From Streptomyces sp. Tu 3180 (lineage in GTDB: Bacteria; Actinomycetota; Actinomycetes; Streptomycetales; Streptomycetaceae), in NCBI RefSeq assembly GCF_009852415.1, contig NZ_WOXS01000002.1:4194001-4258000 (forward strand): DNA of 64,000 bases, written 5' to 3'. A program made the position numbers and the translations under genes. Shown piece after piece: positions 45,656 through 54,943 of this stretch (position 1 is the first letter of the stretch; each line of letters starts with the position of its first letter). The notes under the pieces were generated by a model that was not told the DNA's origin, did not search any database, and worked only from the letters and a program-made list of their open reading frames with translations.

Positions 45656-47122
45656 TCACTGCTTGCTCTTGAGGACCGCCTCCATCACGTCCTTGGCGAT
45701 CGGTGCGGCCAGGCCGCCGCCGGTGATGTCGGCACCGGTCGCGTTGCTGTCCTCGACGACGACGGCGACGGCGACCGGGGAGCCCTGATCGGTCTTGGCG
45801 TACGAGATGAACCAGGCGTAGGGCTTCTCGCTGTTGTTGATGCCGCGCTCGGCGGTACCGGTCTTGCCGCCGACGGTGACGCCGTCGATCCGGGCGTTGG
45901 ATCCGGTGCCCTTCTCGACGACGGTCTCCATCATCGCCTGGATCTTCTGCGCGTTCTCCGAGGAGAGCGGCTGGGACAGCTCCTGCGGTTCGGTCGTCTC
46001 GATGGTGTCCAGGTTCGCGGCCTTGAGCTGGTCGACCATGTACGGCTTCATCAGCTTGCCGTCGTTGGCGATCGCCGCGGTGACCATGGCCATCTGCAGC
46101 GGGGTGGCGCGGTTGGAGGCCTGGCCGATGCCGGCCATGGCGTTCTGCGACCTGTTGTCCTCGGGGTAGACGCTCTCGGCGGCGCGGACCGGGGTGTCCA
46201 GCTCCGGGTTGTTGAAGCCGAACTTCTCCGCGTACTCGATCATCTGCTCGTTGCCGACCTCGTGGCTGAGCTTGCCGAAGACGGAGTTGCAGGAGTACTG
46301 CATAGCCACGCGCAGGGTGGCGTTCTCGCAGGGGATGTTCCCGTGGTTGCGGAGCGGCGTGGTGGTGTCCGGCATGATCCACGGCTCGGGCGTGTCGGTC
46401 TTGGCGTCGATGTCGGTGACCAGACCCTCCTCCAGCGCCGCCGCGGCGGTGACCACCTTGAAGGTGGAGCCCGGCGAGTAGGTCTCGCGCAGCGCCCGGT
46501 TCAGCATCGGGTCGTCGGGGTTGTTCTCCTTCTGCACGGCCTGCCAGGCCTTGGCGTCCGCATCGCTGGTCCCGGCGAACTTCGACGGGTCGTACGACGG
46601 CGTGGAGACCAGCGCCAGGATCTTGCCGGTCGCCGGGTCGATCGCGGCGACGGCGCCCTTCTTGTCGCCGAGCCCCTTGTACGCGGCCTTCTGCGCGGCG
46701 GCGTTGAGGGTGGTGACGACGCTGCCGCCCTCCTTCGGCTTGCCCGTGATCATGTCGAGCGTGTTGCGGAAGAAGAGCCGGTCGTCGTTGCCGGTGAGGA
46801 TGCCGTCCTCCAGCTTCTCCAGCTGGTTGGCCCCGAAGGCCTGCGAGGAGTAGCCGGTGACCGGTGCCCACATGGCACCGTCGGTCCAGGTGCGCTTGAA
46901 CTTGTAGTCGCCGCTCTTGGACTCGACGGAACCGGTGATGGCCTTGCCGTCGACGATGATGTTGCCGCGCGGGGTGGCGTAGCGCTCGATGTTGACGCGG
47001 CGGTTCTCGTCGTCGGAGGCCAGTTCGTCGGCCTTGGCGTACTGGAGCCAGTTGTCCCGGATGAGCAGGGCGAGGATGAGCAGGCCACAGAAGAGCGCGA
47101 CCCGGCGCAGGGGCTTGTTCAC
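45656..47122 (-). CDS. pbpA: Class B penicillin-binding protein PbpA (transpeptidase)
   Basis: A 488-residue monofunctional transpeptidase anchored by helix 8-21 (VALFCGLLILALLI). The catalytic motifs are SxxK (Ser219-Lys222 in SPGSTFK), SxN (Ser277-Asn279 in YSCNS) and KTG (420-422, GGKTGT). It cross-links peptidoglycan together with the SEDS glycosyltransferase coded just upstream. The GTG start overlaps the rodA/ftsW stop by four bases. Confidence 0.95.
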   Translation of the reverse strand: MNKPLRRVALFCGLLILALLIRDNWLQYAKADELASDDENRRVNIERYATPRGNIIVDGKAITGSVESKSGDYKFKRTWTDGAMWAPVTGYSSQAFGANQLEKLEDGILTGNDDRLFFRNTLDMITGKPKEGGSVVTTLNAAAQKAAYKGLGDKKGAVAAIDPATGKILALVSTPSYDPSKFAGTSDADAKAWQAVQKENNPDDPMLNRALRETYSPGSTFKVVTAAAALEEGLVTDIDAKTDTPEPWIMPDTTTPLRNHGNIPCENATLRVAMQYSCNSVFGKLSHEVGNEQMIEYAEKFGFNNPELDTPVRAAESVYPEDNRSQNAMAGIGQASNRATPLQMAMVTAAIANDGKLMKPYMVDQLKAANLDTIETTEPQELSQPLSSENAQKIQAMMETVVEKGTGSNARIDGVTVGGKTGTAERGINNSEKPYAWFISYAKTDQGSPVAVAVVVEDSNATGADITGGGLAAPIAKDVMEAVLKSKQ

Positions 47123-48567
47123 GGGCGGACCACCTGGGTCATCTCGGCGTCGGGGTTGGCGGCGGGAGCGGGCGCCGGGCGGCGGGCGGTGTCACTGATC
47201 CTGAGCAGGATGCCGATCAGCGCCCAGTTGGCGATCACGGAGGACCCTCCGTACGCCAGGAACGGCATCGTCATGCCGGTCAGCGGGATCAGTCCCATGA
47301 CGCCGCCGGCGACGACGAAGACCTGGAGCGCGAAGGCGCCGGACAGGCCGATGGCGAGCAGCTTGCCGAACGGGTCACGGGCGGCGAGGGCGGTGCGCAC
47401 GCCGCGCTCGATGATCAGTGCGTACAGCAGCAGGATCGCCATGACGCCGGCCAGTCCGAGCTCCTCGCCGAAGGTGGCGAGGATGAAGTCGGAGTTGGCG
47501 GCGAAGCCGATGAGGTCGGAGTGGCCCTGGCCCCAGCCGGTGCCGAGGGTGCCGCCGGAGCCGAAGGCCCACAGGGCCTGCATGGCCTGCTCGGAGTGGA
47601 CGATGCCGTCGCTCACCCCGGCCCGGCTGAGCTCGTACTCGCGCATCGGGTCGAGCCAGGCCTGCACGCGCGTCTGGATGTGCGGCTCGAAGCTCGCCAC
47701 GCCGACGGCGCCGACCGCGGACATCAGCAGACCGAAGACGATCCAGCTGGTCCGCTCGGTGGCGACGTACAGCATGATCACGAACATGCCGAAGAACAGC
47801 AGCGAGGTGCCGAGGTCGGTCTCGAAGACGAGGATGAGGATCGAGATCGCCCAGACCACGAGGATCGGGCCGAGGTCGCGCCCGCGGGGCAGGTAGAGGC
47901 CCATGAAGCGGCGGCTGGCGAGGGCCAGGGCGTCGCGTTTGACCATGAGGTAGCCCGCGAAGAAGACCGCGAGGACGATCTTGGCGAACTCGCCGGGCTG
48001 GAGGGTTCCCAGACCGGGGATCTTGATCCAGATCTTGGCGCCGTAGACGTTGTGGCCGAGACCCGGGACCAGCGGCAGCAGCAGCAGGATCAGCGCGCCG
48101 GCCATGGAGATGTAGGTGTAGCGCTGCAGGACGCGGTGGTCCTTGAGGAAGAACAGCACGGCCACGAACAGGGCGACGCCGAGCGCGGAGTACATCAGCT
48201 GGCGCGGCGCCGCCTCGACGAACGTGCTGCTCGCCTGCAGTCGCTTCGACTGGTCGAGCCGCCAGATGGCGACGAGGCCGATGCCGTTGAGCAGGGTGGC
48301 CAGCGGCAGCATCAGCGGGTCCGCGTACGGGGCGAACTTCCGTACGACGAGGTGGCCGACGCCCGCCATCAGGCCGAGGCCCAGGCCGTAGCTCAGCAGC
48401 CCGGCGGGGACCTCGTCGTCGAGGGCCAGTCCCACGTTGGCGTAGGCGAAGACCGGGATGACGACGGCGAAGACCAGGAGCGCGAGCTCGGTGTTGCGGC
48501 GGCTGGGCGCGCCGATCGCACCGATCGTGGACGTGTGCTGCGTCGACGGGTTGGTTGTACTGCTCAT
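47119..48567 (-). CDS. rodA: SEDS peptidoglycan glycosyltransferase (RodA/FtsW family)
   Basis: A 482-residue polytopic protein with about ten to twelve membrane helices. SEDS landmarks are GAKIWIKIPGLGTLQPGEFAK in the middle, the FGEELGLAGV motif and PLTGMTMPFLAYGGSS near the C-terminus. It polymerises lipid II and pairs with PbpA. The name follows mycobacterial rodA at this locus; Streptomyces annotations also use ftsW. The ATG start lies 27 bases after pstP. Confidence 0.93.
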   Translation of the reverse strand: MSSTTNPSTQHTSTIGAIGAPSRRNTELALLVFAVVIPVFAYANVGLALDDEVPAGLLSYGLGLGLMAGVGHLVVRKFAPYADPLMLPLATLLNGIGLVAIWRLDQSKRLQASSTFVEAAPRQLMYSALGVALFVAVLFFLKDHRVLQRYTYISMAGALILLLLPLVPGLGHNVYGAKIWIKIPGLGTLQPGEFAKIVLAVFFAGYLMVKRDALALASRRFMGLYLPRGRDLGPILVVWAISILILVFETDLGTSLLFFGMFVIMLYVATERTSWIVFGLLMSAVGAVGVASFEPHIQTRVQAWLDPMREYELSRAGVSDGIVHSEQAMQALWAFGSGGTLGTGWGQGHSDLIGFAANSDFILATFGEELGLAGVMAILLLYALIIERGVRTALAARDPFGKLLAIGLSGAFALQVFVVAGGVMGLIPLTGMTMPFLAYGGSSVIANWALIGILLRISDTARRPAPAPAANPDAEMTQVVRP

Positions 48568-48594
48568 CGTGTGACAGGGCCTCTCACGGCTTGC

Positions 48595-50127
48595 CTACTG
48601 CTTACCGCACAGCGAGACGACCTTCTGCTCTTCCTCCGAGAGGCTGGGGCCGGGGTTGGGAGAAGGTGCGGTGGTGGACGGGGGCGTGGACTGCTGCGGA
48701 GCCTTCGCCGAGCCCGAGGCGGTCGGCGTCGGCGTGACCTTGGACGTGAAGGAGGCGGGAGTGGTTCCCGTGGCGCCCCCGGCCTCGCCCTCACCGGTCT
48801 TCGCGTTGTTCTCGCTCTCGGCGGCGCGCCGCTCGGCCTGCTTCTTGCACGCGGAGGCCTGGACGGACAGTTCCTCGATCTTGGCGCGGGCGCCCTCGAG
48901 GTCGCCCTCGGCGATGGTCGCCTCGACCAGCTTCTGCTGGTAGGGCGGCAGGTACTTGAGTTCGATCTCGGGGTGGTCCTTGGCCACCTTCGACAACGAG
49001 ACCCAGGCCAGGTCCTGGCTGATGCCCCGGTACAGCGCGACGTGCTCGTCCTTGGTGCCGACGTAGTACTGCGTCTGCGTCCAGCGCCAGCCGCCGTACA
49101 GGCCGCCGCCGATGACGGCGAGGGCGAGCAGGCTGTAGACGGACCTCTTGAGCCACCTGCGGTCCTTGCGGGGCTTTTCGAAGTCGTCGTAGTCGAAGCC
49201 GTCGGTGGGGATGAAGCCGGTGATGTCGCCGCTGCCGGGCGGCCCGAACTCGCCGCCGCCCTCCGGGCGCCGGCGGCCGAGGCCGGAGGCGCGGCCGGCC
49301 GGGGTCTGCATGATGCCGTTGTCGTGCGGCTGGTTCTGGTTCTCGGCGACGGCGCCCACCACGACCGGGGTGTCGGACAGCTGCCCGGCGAGGGTGTCCC
49401 CGGTGTCGAGGTCCAGGACGTCGGCGACGATCACGGTGATGTTGTCGGGGCCGCCGCCGCGCAGGGCCAGCTCGATCAGGTTCTGCACGGTCTCCTGGGG
49501 GCCCTGGTAGCTGGCCAGGGCCTCCTCCAGGGTCTGGTGGGAGACCACGCCGGACAGGCCGTCGGAGCAGATCAGGTACCGGTCGCCGGCCCGGACCTCG
49601 CGGATGGACAGGTCGGGTTCGACGTGGTCGCCGCTGCCGAGGGCCCGCATGAGCAGGGACCGCTGGGGGTGGGTGGTCGCCTCCTCCTCGGTGATCCGGC
49701 CCTCGTCGACCAGGCGCTGCACCCAGGTGTGGTCCTGGGTGATCTGGGTGAGGACGCCGTCGCGCAGGAGGTAGGCGCGGGAGTCGCCGACGTGCACCAT
49801 GCCGAGGCGCTGACCGGTCCACAGCAGCGCGGTCAGGGTGGTGCCCATGCCCTCGAGCTGGGGGTCCTCCTCGACCATCATGCGCAGCTGGTCGTTGGCC
49901 CGCTGGACGGCGGAACCGAGCGAGGTGAGCAGGTCGGAGCCGGGGATGTCGTCGTCGAGCGCGACGATGGTGGAGATCGCCTCGGAGGACGCGACCTCTC
50001 CGGCGGCGGCGCCGCCCATGCCGTCGGCGATGGCGAGCAGGCGCGGACCGGCGTAACCGGAGTCCTCGTTGCCCTCCCGGATCATCCCCTTGTGCGATCC
50101 GGCGGCGAAGCGCAGGGACAGACTCAT
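48595..50127 (-). CDS. pstP: PP2C-type serine/threonine phosphatase PstP
   Basis: A 510-residue phosphatase that reverses Ser/Thr phosphorylation by PknB-type kinases. The PP2C domain (about 1-235) has REGNEDSGYAG, IADGMGGAAAGEVAS, VGDSRAYLLRDG, CSDGLSGVV and GGPDNITVIV, which supply the metal-binding Asp residues. A linker, one helix (about 333-350, SVYSLLALAVIGGGLYGG) and an external segment rich in Pro/Thr/Ser follow, the latter ending VVSLCGKQ. The ATG 50127 with GAGG gives the canonical MSLSLRFAAGSHKG start. Confidence 0.95.
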   Translation of the reverse strand: MSLSLRFAAGSHKGMIREGNEDSGYAGPRLLAIADGMGGAAAGEVASSEAISTIVALDDDIPGSDLLTSLGSAVQRANDQLRMMVEEDPQLEGMGTTLTALLWTGQRLGMVHVGDSRAYLLRDGVLTQITQDHTWVQRLVDEGRITEEEATTHPQRSLLMRALGSGDHVEPDLSIREVRAGDRYLICSDGLSGVVSHQTLEEALASYQGPQETVQNLIELALRGGGPDNITVIVADVLDLDTGDTLAGQLSDTPVVVGAVAENQNQPHDNGIMQTPAGRASGLGRRRPEGGGEFGPPGSGDITGFIPTDGFDYDDFEKPRKDRRWLKRSVYSLLALAVIGGGLYGGWRWTQTQYYVGTKDEHVALYRGISQDLAWVSLSKVAKDHPEIELKYLPPYQQKLVEATIAEGDLEGARAKIEELSVQASACKKQAERRAAESENNAKTGEGEAGGATGTTPASFTSKVTPTPTASGSAKAPQQSTPPSTTAPSPNPGPSLSEEEQKVVSLCGKQ

Positions 50128-50259
50128 GCGCACCTCGCCTGTCGGCTCCGGGTACAGCCGGTCGTGTCGAGCCACACTGCCCACCCTCCGGTCGGGAGCG
50201 CGCCGGGACCCTGGTCGAGGACCCCCACCGCGTGCTCGCTCCGCTCGCTCATTGTCGTA

Positions 50260-50769
50260 CTACTTCCGCAGCTCGATGACGGTCTTGCCGATGCGGATCG
50301 GCGCACCCAGCGCAATCGGTGTGGGGGTCGTCAGCCGGGTCCGGTCCAGGTAGGTGCCGTTCGTGGAGCCCAGGTCCTCGACGATCCACTGGCCGTCGCG
50401 GTCCGGGTAGATCCTGGCATGGCGGCTGGAGGCGTAGTCGTCGTCCAGCACGATGGTGCTGTCGTGCGCCCGGCCCAGGGTGATGGTCTGGCCCTGGAGC
50501 GCGACGGTGGTGCCGGTGAGGGTGCCCTCGGTCACGACCAGCTTGGTGGGGGTGTTCCTGCCGCGGCGGCCGCCGGCGGACTGCTGGCGCTGCGGCGGAG
50601 GCGCCTGACGGGCGGCCTGCTGCGGCCGGCCGGCGTCCCGCCGTGATCCGCGCTGGGTGACGCGGGTACCGAACAGGTCACTCCTGATGACCTGTACGGC
50701 CACGATCACGAACAGCCACAGAACGGCCAGGAACCCCAGCCGCATGACCGTGAGGGTCAGCTCTGACAT
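50260..50769 (-). CDS. fhaB: FHA-domain protein FhaB (FipA type)
   Basis: A 169-residue protein with an N-terminal helix (LTVMRLGFLAVLWLFVIVAVQ), a basic Gln-rich linker and a C-terminal FHA domain (about 80-165, ITLGRAHDSTIVLDDDYASSRHARI and LGSTNGTYLD). FHA domains bind phosphothreonine; the mycobacterial homologue contacts FtsZ and FtsQ. The ATG at 50769 starts the membrane segment. It lies 10 bases after fhaA and 132 bases before pstP. Confidence 0.93.
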   Translation of the reverse strand: MSELTLTVMRLGFLAVLWLFVIVAVQVIRSDLFGTRVTQRGSRRDAGRPQQAARQAPPPQRQQSAGGRRGRNTPTKLVVTEGTLTGTTVALQGQTITLGRAHDSTIVLDDDYASSRHARIYPDRDGQWIVEDLGSTNGTYLDRTRLTTPTPIALGAPIRIGKTVIELRK

Positions 50770-50779
50770 TGCCCCCGCT

Positions 50780-51625
50780 TCACCCTTCGGCTTGCCTATA
50801 GATAACGGTGGTGCTGCCCACGACGATCCGCGAGCCGTCGCGGAGCGTAGCGCGGGTGGTGTGCTGCCCGTCCACCACGATGCCGTTGGTGGATCCGAGA
50901 TCCTGGATCGTCGAGGGCGTTCCGGTCCGGATCTCGCAGTGCCGGCGGGAGACGCCGGGGTCGTCGATCCGCACGTCGGCGTCGGTGCTGCGGCCCAGCA
51001 CCAGCGTGGCGCGGGAGATCTGGTGGCGGGTGCCGTTGATCTCGATCCAGTGGCGCGTGCGCCCGGTGGGGGCGGGCGCGGCGGGGGGCCGCGGGCCGCC
51101 CGCGGGCTGCGGGTAGCCGTAACCGCCGCCGCGGCCGCCGCCCGGCGGCGGTGCGGACGGCATGGGCGGCGCACTCGCGGGGGCGGCCGGCGGGTAGCCG
51201 TAGCCGCCGGCCGGCGGGGCGCCGCCGGGGCCCGCGGGCGCCTGGCTGCTGGAGGAGGCGAGCGTACGGCTGCGCACCCGGTACAGACCGGTGTCCAGGT
51301 CCTCGGCCTTCTCCAGGTGGACCTTGATGGGGCCCATGAAGGTGTAGCGCTGCTGCTTGGCGTAGTCGCGGACCATGCCGGCGAGCTCGTCGCCGAGCTG
51401 GCCGGAGTACGGGCTGAGCCGCTCGAAGTCCGGCGTGCTCAGCTCCACGATGAAGTCGTTGGGGACGACGGTGCGGTCGCGGTTCCAGATGGTGGCGTTG
51501 TTGTCGCACTCCCGCTGGAGCGCTCCCGCGATCTCCACGGGCTGCACCTCGGACTTGAACACCTTGGCGAAGGTGCCGTTGACCAGACCTTCGAGACGCT
51601 GCTCGAACTTCTTCAGGACTCCCAT
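50780..51625 (-). CDS. fhaA: FHA-domain protein FhaA (DUF3662-FHA)
   Basis: A 281-residue soluble protein. The N-terminal DUF3662 domain (about 1-125, MGVLKKFEQRLEGLVNGTF) is followed by a Gly/Pro/Tyr-rich linker and a C-terminal FHA domain (about 193-278, LVLGRSTDADVRIDDPGVSRRHCEI). In mycobacteria the FHA domain binds the phosphorylated pseudokinase linked to MurJ; the matching pseudokinase is coded at 4578-6299. It is the first gene of the - strand morphogenesis cluster. Confidence 0.94.
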   Translation of the reverse strand: MGVLKKFEQRLEGLVNGTFAKVFKSEVQPVEIAGALQRECDNNATIWNRDRTVVPNDFIVELSTPDFERLSPYSGQLGDELAGMVRDYAKQQRYTFMGPIKVHLEKAEDLDTGLYRVRSRTLASSSSQAPAGPGGAPPAGGYGYPPAAPASAPPMPSAPPPGGGRGGGYGYPQPAGGPRPPAAPAPTGRTRHWIEINGTRHQISRATLVLGRSTDADVRIDDPGVSRRHCEIRTGTPSTIQDLGSTNGIVVDGQHTTRATLRDGSRIVVGSTTVIYRQAEG

Positions 51626-52162
51626 GGGGCACCTCCTCCGTCGCTGCCGTTCTGTGTACTGCCCCGTGCACCGGGTCGTGCACTGTCTACCTGGTACTGC
51701 TTACTGATCGTATCCACGCGCCGGTCGATCGGCTGGTTCCCCCTGTCCGCCCGGTCGACGGGTGTCGACGCCTGACGAAGTTCCCTCCGGGGCTCCTCTT
51801 TGAACTCCTTCGGCGAACTCCTTCGGCCGTGCTGGTGCGCGTCGTTCTGCCATGGATCGTAGAGGGGGCCGCAGACCAGTGTCCCGCACCGGGCTGTGGA
51901 CTCGTCCGGCTCCCGGGGAGACGGGGGCCACCGGTACGAGGTTGATACGAGATGAAGTTCCGGTCGATACGAGGACGGGGCGGCGGCGCCCTCGGCCGGC
52001 CCGGGCGCGGGCGGGGGCCGGGCGGGCCCGGTAACCCTGTTCACGGCAGGTGGGAGCGGGGGCCGGGGAAAGGGATGTGAATCCACCCCGGCCAGCGTGC
52101 TAATGTTCTCGATGTCGGAAGGCGCCGGGCCCCAAGGGGCAAGGCCCGAGGACACACCCAAT
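51626..52162. promoter_or_regulatory. Divergent control region, fhaA cluster / tRNA-Leu
   Basis: A 537-base gap without a supported gene. It must carry the promoter of the fhaA-to-pbpA cluster (- strand) and of tRNA-Leu (+ strand; TAATGT at 52101-52106 is a possible -10). A perfect 13-bp tandem repeat, GAACTCCTTCGGC twice, lies at 51802-51827. Confidence 0.45.
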
Positions 52163-52246
52163 GCGCGGGTGGCGGAATAGGCAGACGCGCTGGATTCAGG
52201 TTCCAGTGCCCGCAAGGGCGTGGGGGTTCAACTCCCCCCTCGCGCA
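52163..52246 (+). tRNA. tRNA-Leu (CAG)
   Basis: An 84-base class II tRNA. The acceptor GCGCGGG pairs with CTCGCGC (one G-T), anticodon stem CTGGA/TCCAG with loop ttCAGgt, a long variable arm (tgcccgcaagggcg) and T arm GGGGG/CCCCC with TTCAACT are present. CCA is not encoded. Confidence 0.96.
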
Positions 52247-52255
52247 CACCGTCGG

Positions 52256-52284
52256 ACGGGCGGCATCCATCGGATGCCGCCCGT
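52256..52284 (+). terminator. Terminator of tRNA-Leu
   Basis: Perfect 13-bp stem (52256-52268 with 52272-52284) with a 3-base loop, ten bases after the tRNA. Confidence 0.85.
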
Positions 52285-52489
52285 TCCGCATGTCCGGGGT
52301 GGTGGCGACGGCCGTCGCTGTGAGGAACATCTCATGATCATTTTTGCCGTCGAGGCCGGAATCCGCCTCCGCCGGCGCGGGCCCCGGCCCCCGCTGCCGC
52401 GGCGCGGGCCCCGGCCGGGGTGTCCGGCCGGGGCACCGGTCGAGACGTCCGGCCGGGGCGCCCGGCCGAGGCGCCCGGCGGGGGCGCCG

Positions 52490-54943
52490 TCACTCCCGTA
52501 CGCCGGCCGAATCCACCGCGCGCCGCCGCAGGGCGAGAGCGGCGGGAACGACGGCGGACACCACGGCGAGCAGGGCGCAGGCGGCCACGACGACGCCGAG
52601 GGCCGTCCAGGGCAGCGCGACGGCGCCCGGCACCGACAGCAGGCCCAGCGCGGCCCGCATCCCGCCCAGGTGGAGTCCGGCCACCAGCAGGCCCAGCAGC
52701 CCGCCGACCGCGACCACCAGCAGCGCCTCGGCCGCCACCAGCCGCAGCACCTGCCACCGGGTGGCCCCGGCCAGCCGCAGCACGGCCAGGTCGCGCACCC
52801 GGTCGGAGGTCGCCATGACCATCGTGTTGACCAGGGAGATGCCGGTGTACAGCAGGGCGATGCCGAGCACCAGCAGGAAACCGGCCCGGGTCCTGCGGTC
52901 GGTCCCGGGGGAGGCGGCCGCGATCCACTCGTCCCGGGTGAACACCTCCCCGCCCGAGGAACGCACCGCCTCGCGCAGCCCGGCGGCCACGGCGCCGGAG
53001 TCGGCCCCGGCGGTGAGGGCGACGTCGACCCGGTCGACCGCCGCGCCGGGGGCGTTGGCCGGGGTGACGTAGACGCCGTTGTCGCCCGTGCCGGTGGCCG
53101 TCACCGCGGCGATCCGCAGCGTCCTGGGCGTGCCGTCGCCGAGCCACACCCGGACCCGTTCGCCCACGGTGTGCCGCTCCCACTCCTCGTTGACGACGAT
53201 CGAGCCGTCGTCGAGGCCGGCCACCCGGCCGGCGACCAGCGGCAGGCGCGTGGTGGCCGCCAGCGCCCGGGGCTCGGCGGCGCGCGCGTCGGACCTGATG
53301 AGGGCCACCCCCTCCTCCAGGACGTACACGGCGCCCGACGCGGTCGCGGACACCGTGGCGCCGGGGACGGCGCGCAGTCCGTCGAGCGTGCGCGCGTCGA
53401 GTCCCGCGCCGCCCGGGGCGGTGACGACGAAGGCGGCGGCGGTCCGCTGCCGCGTCTCGGAGGTCTTCGCCCCGTTCAGCGTCGCGGTGGCACCCAGCAG
53501 CGAGCCCGCGAGGGCGACCGTGACCAGGACCGGTGCCGCGACGGCGGCGGTGCGGCGCACCCCCGCGGCGGCGTTCTCCCGGACCAGCATGCCCGCGGCG
53601 CCCGGCAGCCGGGCGGGCAGCCAGGCGAGCAACCGGGTCAGCGGGCGCACCACGGCCGGCGCGAGCAGTGCCACCGCGGTGATCAGCAGCATCGGCCGGC
53701 TCACGTACGTCTTGCGGTGCAGCAGGTCGCCCGGGTCCTCGGCCAGCGCGATGCCGAGGGTCACCCCGGCGGTCAGCAGCAGGCCCGTGCCGGACAGCAG
53801 GCGGCCCCGGCCCATCGTCCCGGTGTCCACCGACGCCTCGCGCAGCGCCTGGGCGGGGCCGGTGCGGCCCGCCCGCCAGGAGGCGGCGGACGCGCCGCAC
53901 AGGGCGACGAGCAGGCCCGTCCAGAAGGCCGCGTGGTACGGCCAGGTGTGGTCGCCGATGGCGAACCAGGACGGTGCCAGACCGCCGTCGACCACCCACT
54001 CGGCCAGTGCCGGCGCGCCGTACGCGCCGAGCACGCAGCCGGCGGCCGACGCGAGGACGCCGACCAGCGCGGCCTCGGCGAACACCGTCCGGCGGATCTG
54101 GCCGGGCGTGGCGCCGGCGGTGCGCAGCAGGCCGAACTCGCGGCGCCGCTGGGCGACGGCGAAGGCGAAGGTGGAGGCCACCACGAACACCGACACGAAG
54201 GCGGTGACGCCGCCGGCCGTGCCGAACAGGGCGTTCATCGCGGTCAGGGCCTCTTGGTCGCGGTCGGGGTCGGCGTCGGCGTACCGGCGCGCGTTCCCGG
54301 TCAGGACCTCGGCACCGCTGCCGCGCACCGCGTCCCGTACGGCCGCCGGGTCGGCGTCGACGACGAGCTGGACGGAGGCGGGGGACAGCCGGGCGGCCTG
54401 GGCGTCGGTGTAGAAGACGGCGTGCTCGAAGCCGCGGTCGGCGACGGTGCCGACGACCCGCACGGTGCCGCGGTCGGTGCGCACGCTCCGGCCGGGCTTC
54501 GCCCAGTCGCCGCTGATCACGACCTCGCCGGCGGCGCGCGGTGCGCGCCCCGCCTCGATCTCGTACGGGGCGAACGCGGCCGTGGACCAGGGGTGGCCCA
54601 CCAGGCCGTCCGGCCCGCCTGCCGCCCGCACGGCGAAGGACCGGTCCGGCACGACGGTGCCGAGCCCCTCCAGCTCCGCGACGGTCGCGGCGGGCACGGC
54701 CCGCGGCCGGGCGAGCTCCTGCGTGCGGTCGCCGACCGGGGTCGGCACGCGCAGGACGTCCTGCCCCCTGACCACGACCGGCGCGGCCGCGAACCGCTCG
54801 GGACCGCGCTCGGGCGCGTCCAGCGACGAGGCGAGGGCCAGGCCCATGACGGCGAGCAGCGCGACCCCCAGCGACAGCGCGACGAAGCTGCCGGCGAAGG
54901 TGACCCAGCGGGTGCGCAGGGTGCGCAGGGCGACGCTCAGCAC
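52490..54943 (-). CDS. MacB/FtsX-type ABC transporter permease
   Basis: An 817-residue permease with two FtsX repeats. An N-terminal helix (about 12-38) leads to a large external loop; helices cluster at about 245-390, and a second set of loop plus helices occupies about 420-810. The RREFGLLRTAGATPGQIRRTV and VRDLAVLRLAGATRWQVLRLV segments are the coupling regions that contact the ATPase. The GTG start overlaps the ATPase stop by seven bases. Probable role: export or extrusion of lipids, peptides or drugs (inference). About 200 bases of highly repetitive GC-rich sequence follow the stop. Confidence 0.9.
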   Translation of the reverse strand: MLSVALRTLRTRWVTFAGSFVALSLGVALLAVMGLALASSLDAPERGPERFAAAPVVVRGQDVLRVPTPVGDRTQELARPRAVPAATVAELEGLGTVVPDRSFAVRAAGGPDGLVGHPWSTAAFAPYEIEAGRAPRAAGEVVISGDWAKPGRSVRTDRGTVRVVGTVADRGFEHAVFYTDAQAARLSPASVQLVVDADPAAVRDAVRGSGAEVLTGNARRYADADPDRDQEALTAMNALFGTAGGVTAFVSVFVVASTFAFAVAQRRREFGLLRTAGATPGQIRRTVFAEAALVGVLASAAGCVLGAYGAPALAEWVVDGGLAPSWFAIGDHTWPYHAAFWTGLLVALCGASAASWRAGRTGPAQALREASVDTGTMGRGRLLSGTGLLLTAGVTLGIALAEDPGDLLHRKTYVSRPMLLITAVALLAPAVVRPLTRLLAWLPARLPGAAGMLVRENAAAGVRRTAAVAAPVLVTVALAGSLLGATATLNGAKTSETRQRTAAAFVVTAPGGAGLDARTLDGLRAVPGATVSATASGAVYVLEEGVALIRSDARAAEPRALAATTRLPLVAGRVAGLDDGSIVVNEEWERHTVGERVRVWLGDGTPRTLRIAAVTATGTGDNGVYVTPANAPGAAVDRVDVALTAGADSGAVAAGLREAVRSSGGEVFTRDEWIAAASPGTDRRTRAGFLLVLGIALLYTGISLVNTMVMATSDRVRDLAVLRLAGATRWQVLRLVAAEALLVVAVGGLLGLLVAGLHLGGMRAALGLLSVPGAVALPWTALGVVVAACALLAVVSAVVPAALALRRRAVDSAGVRE

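Noticed and set aside
50124..50315. A 63-codon frame on the - strand between fhaB and pstP
   Set aside because: No ribosome-binding site, no recognisable pattern, and it overlaps the fhaB 3' end and the pstP start.
47521..50646. A 1041-codon + strand frame opposite rodA, pstP and fhaB
   Set aside because: Antisense to three well-supported genes and without recognisable domains.
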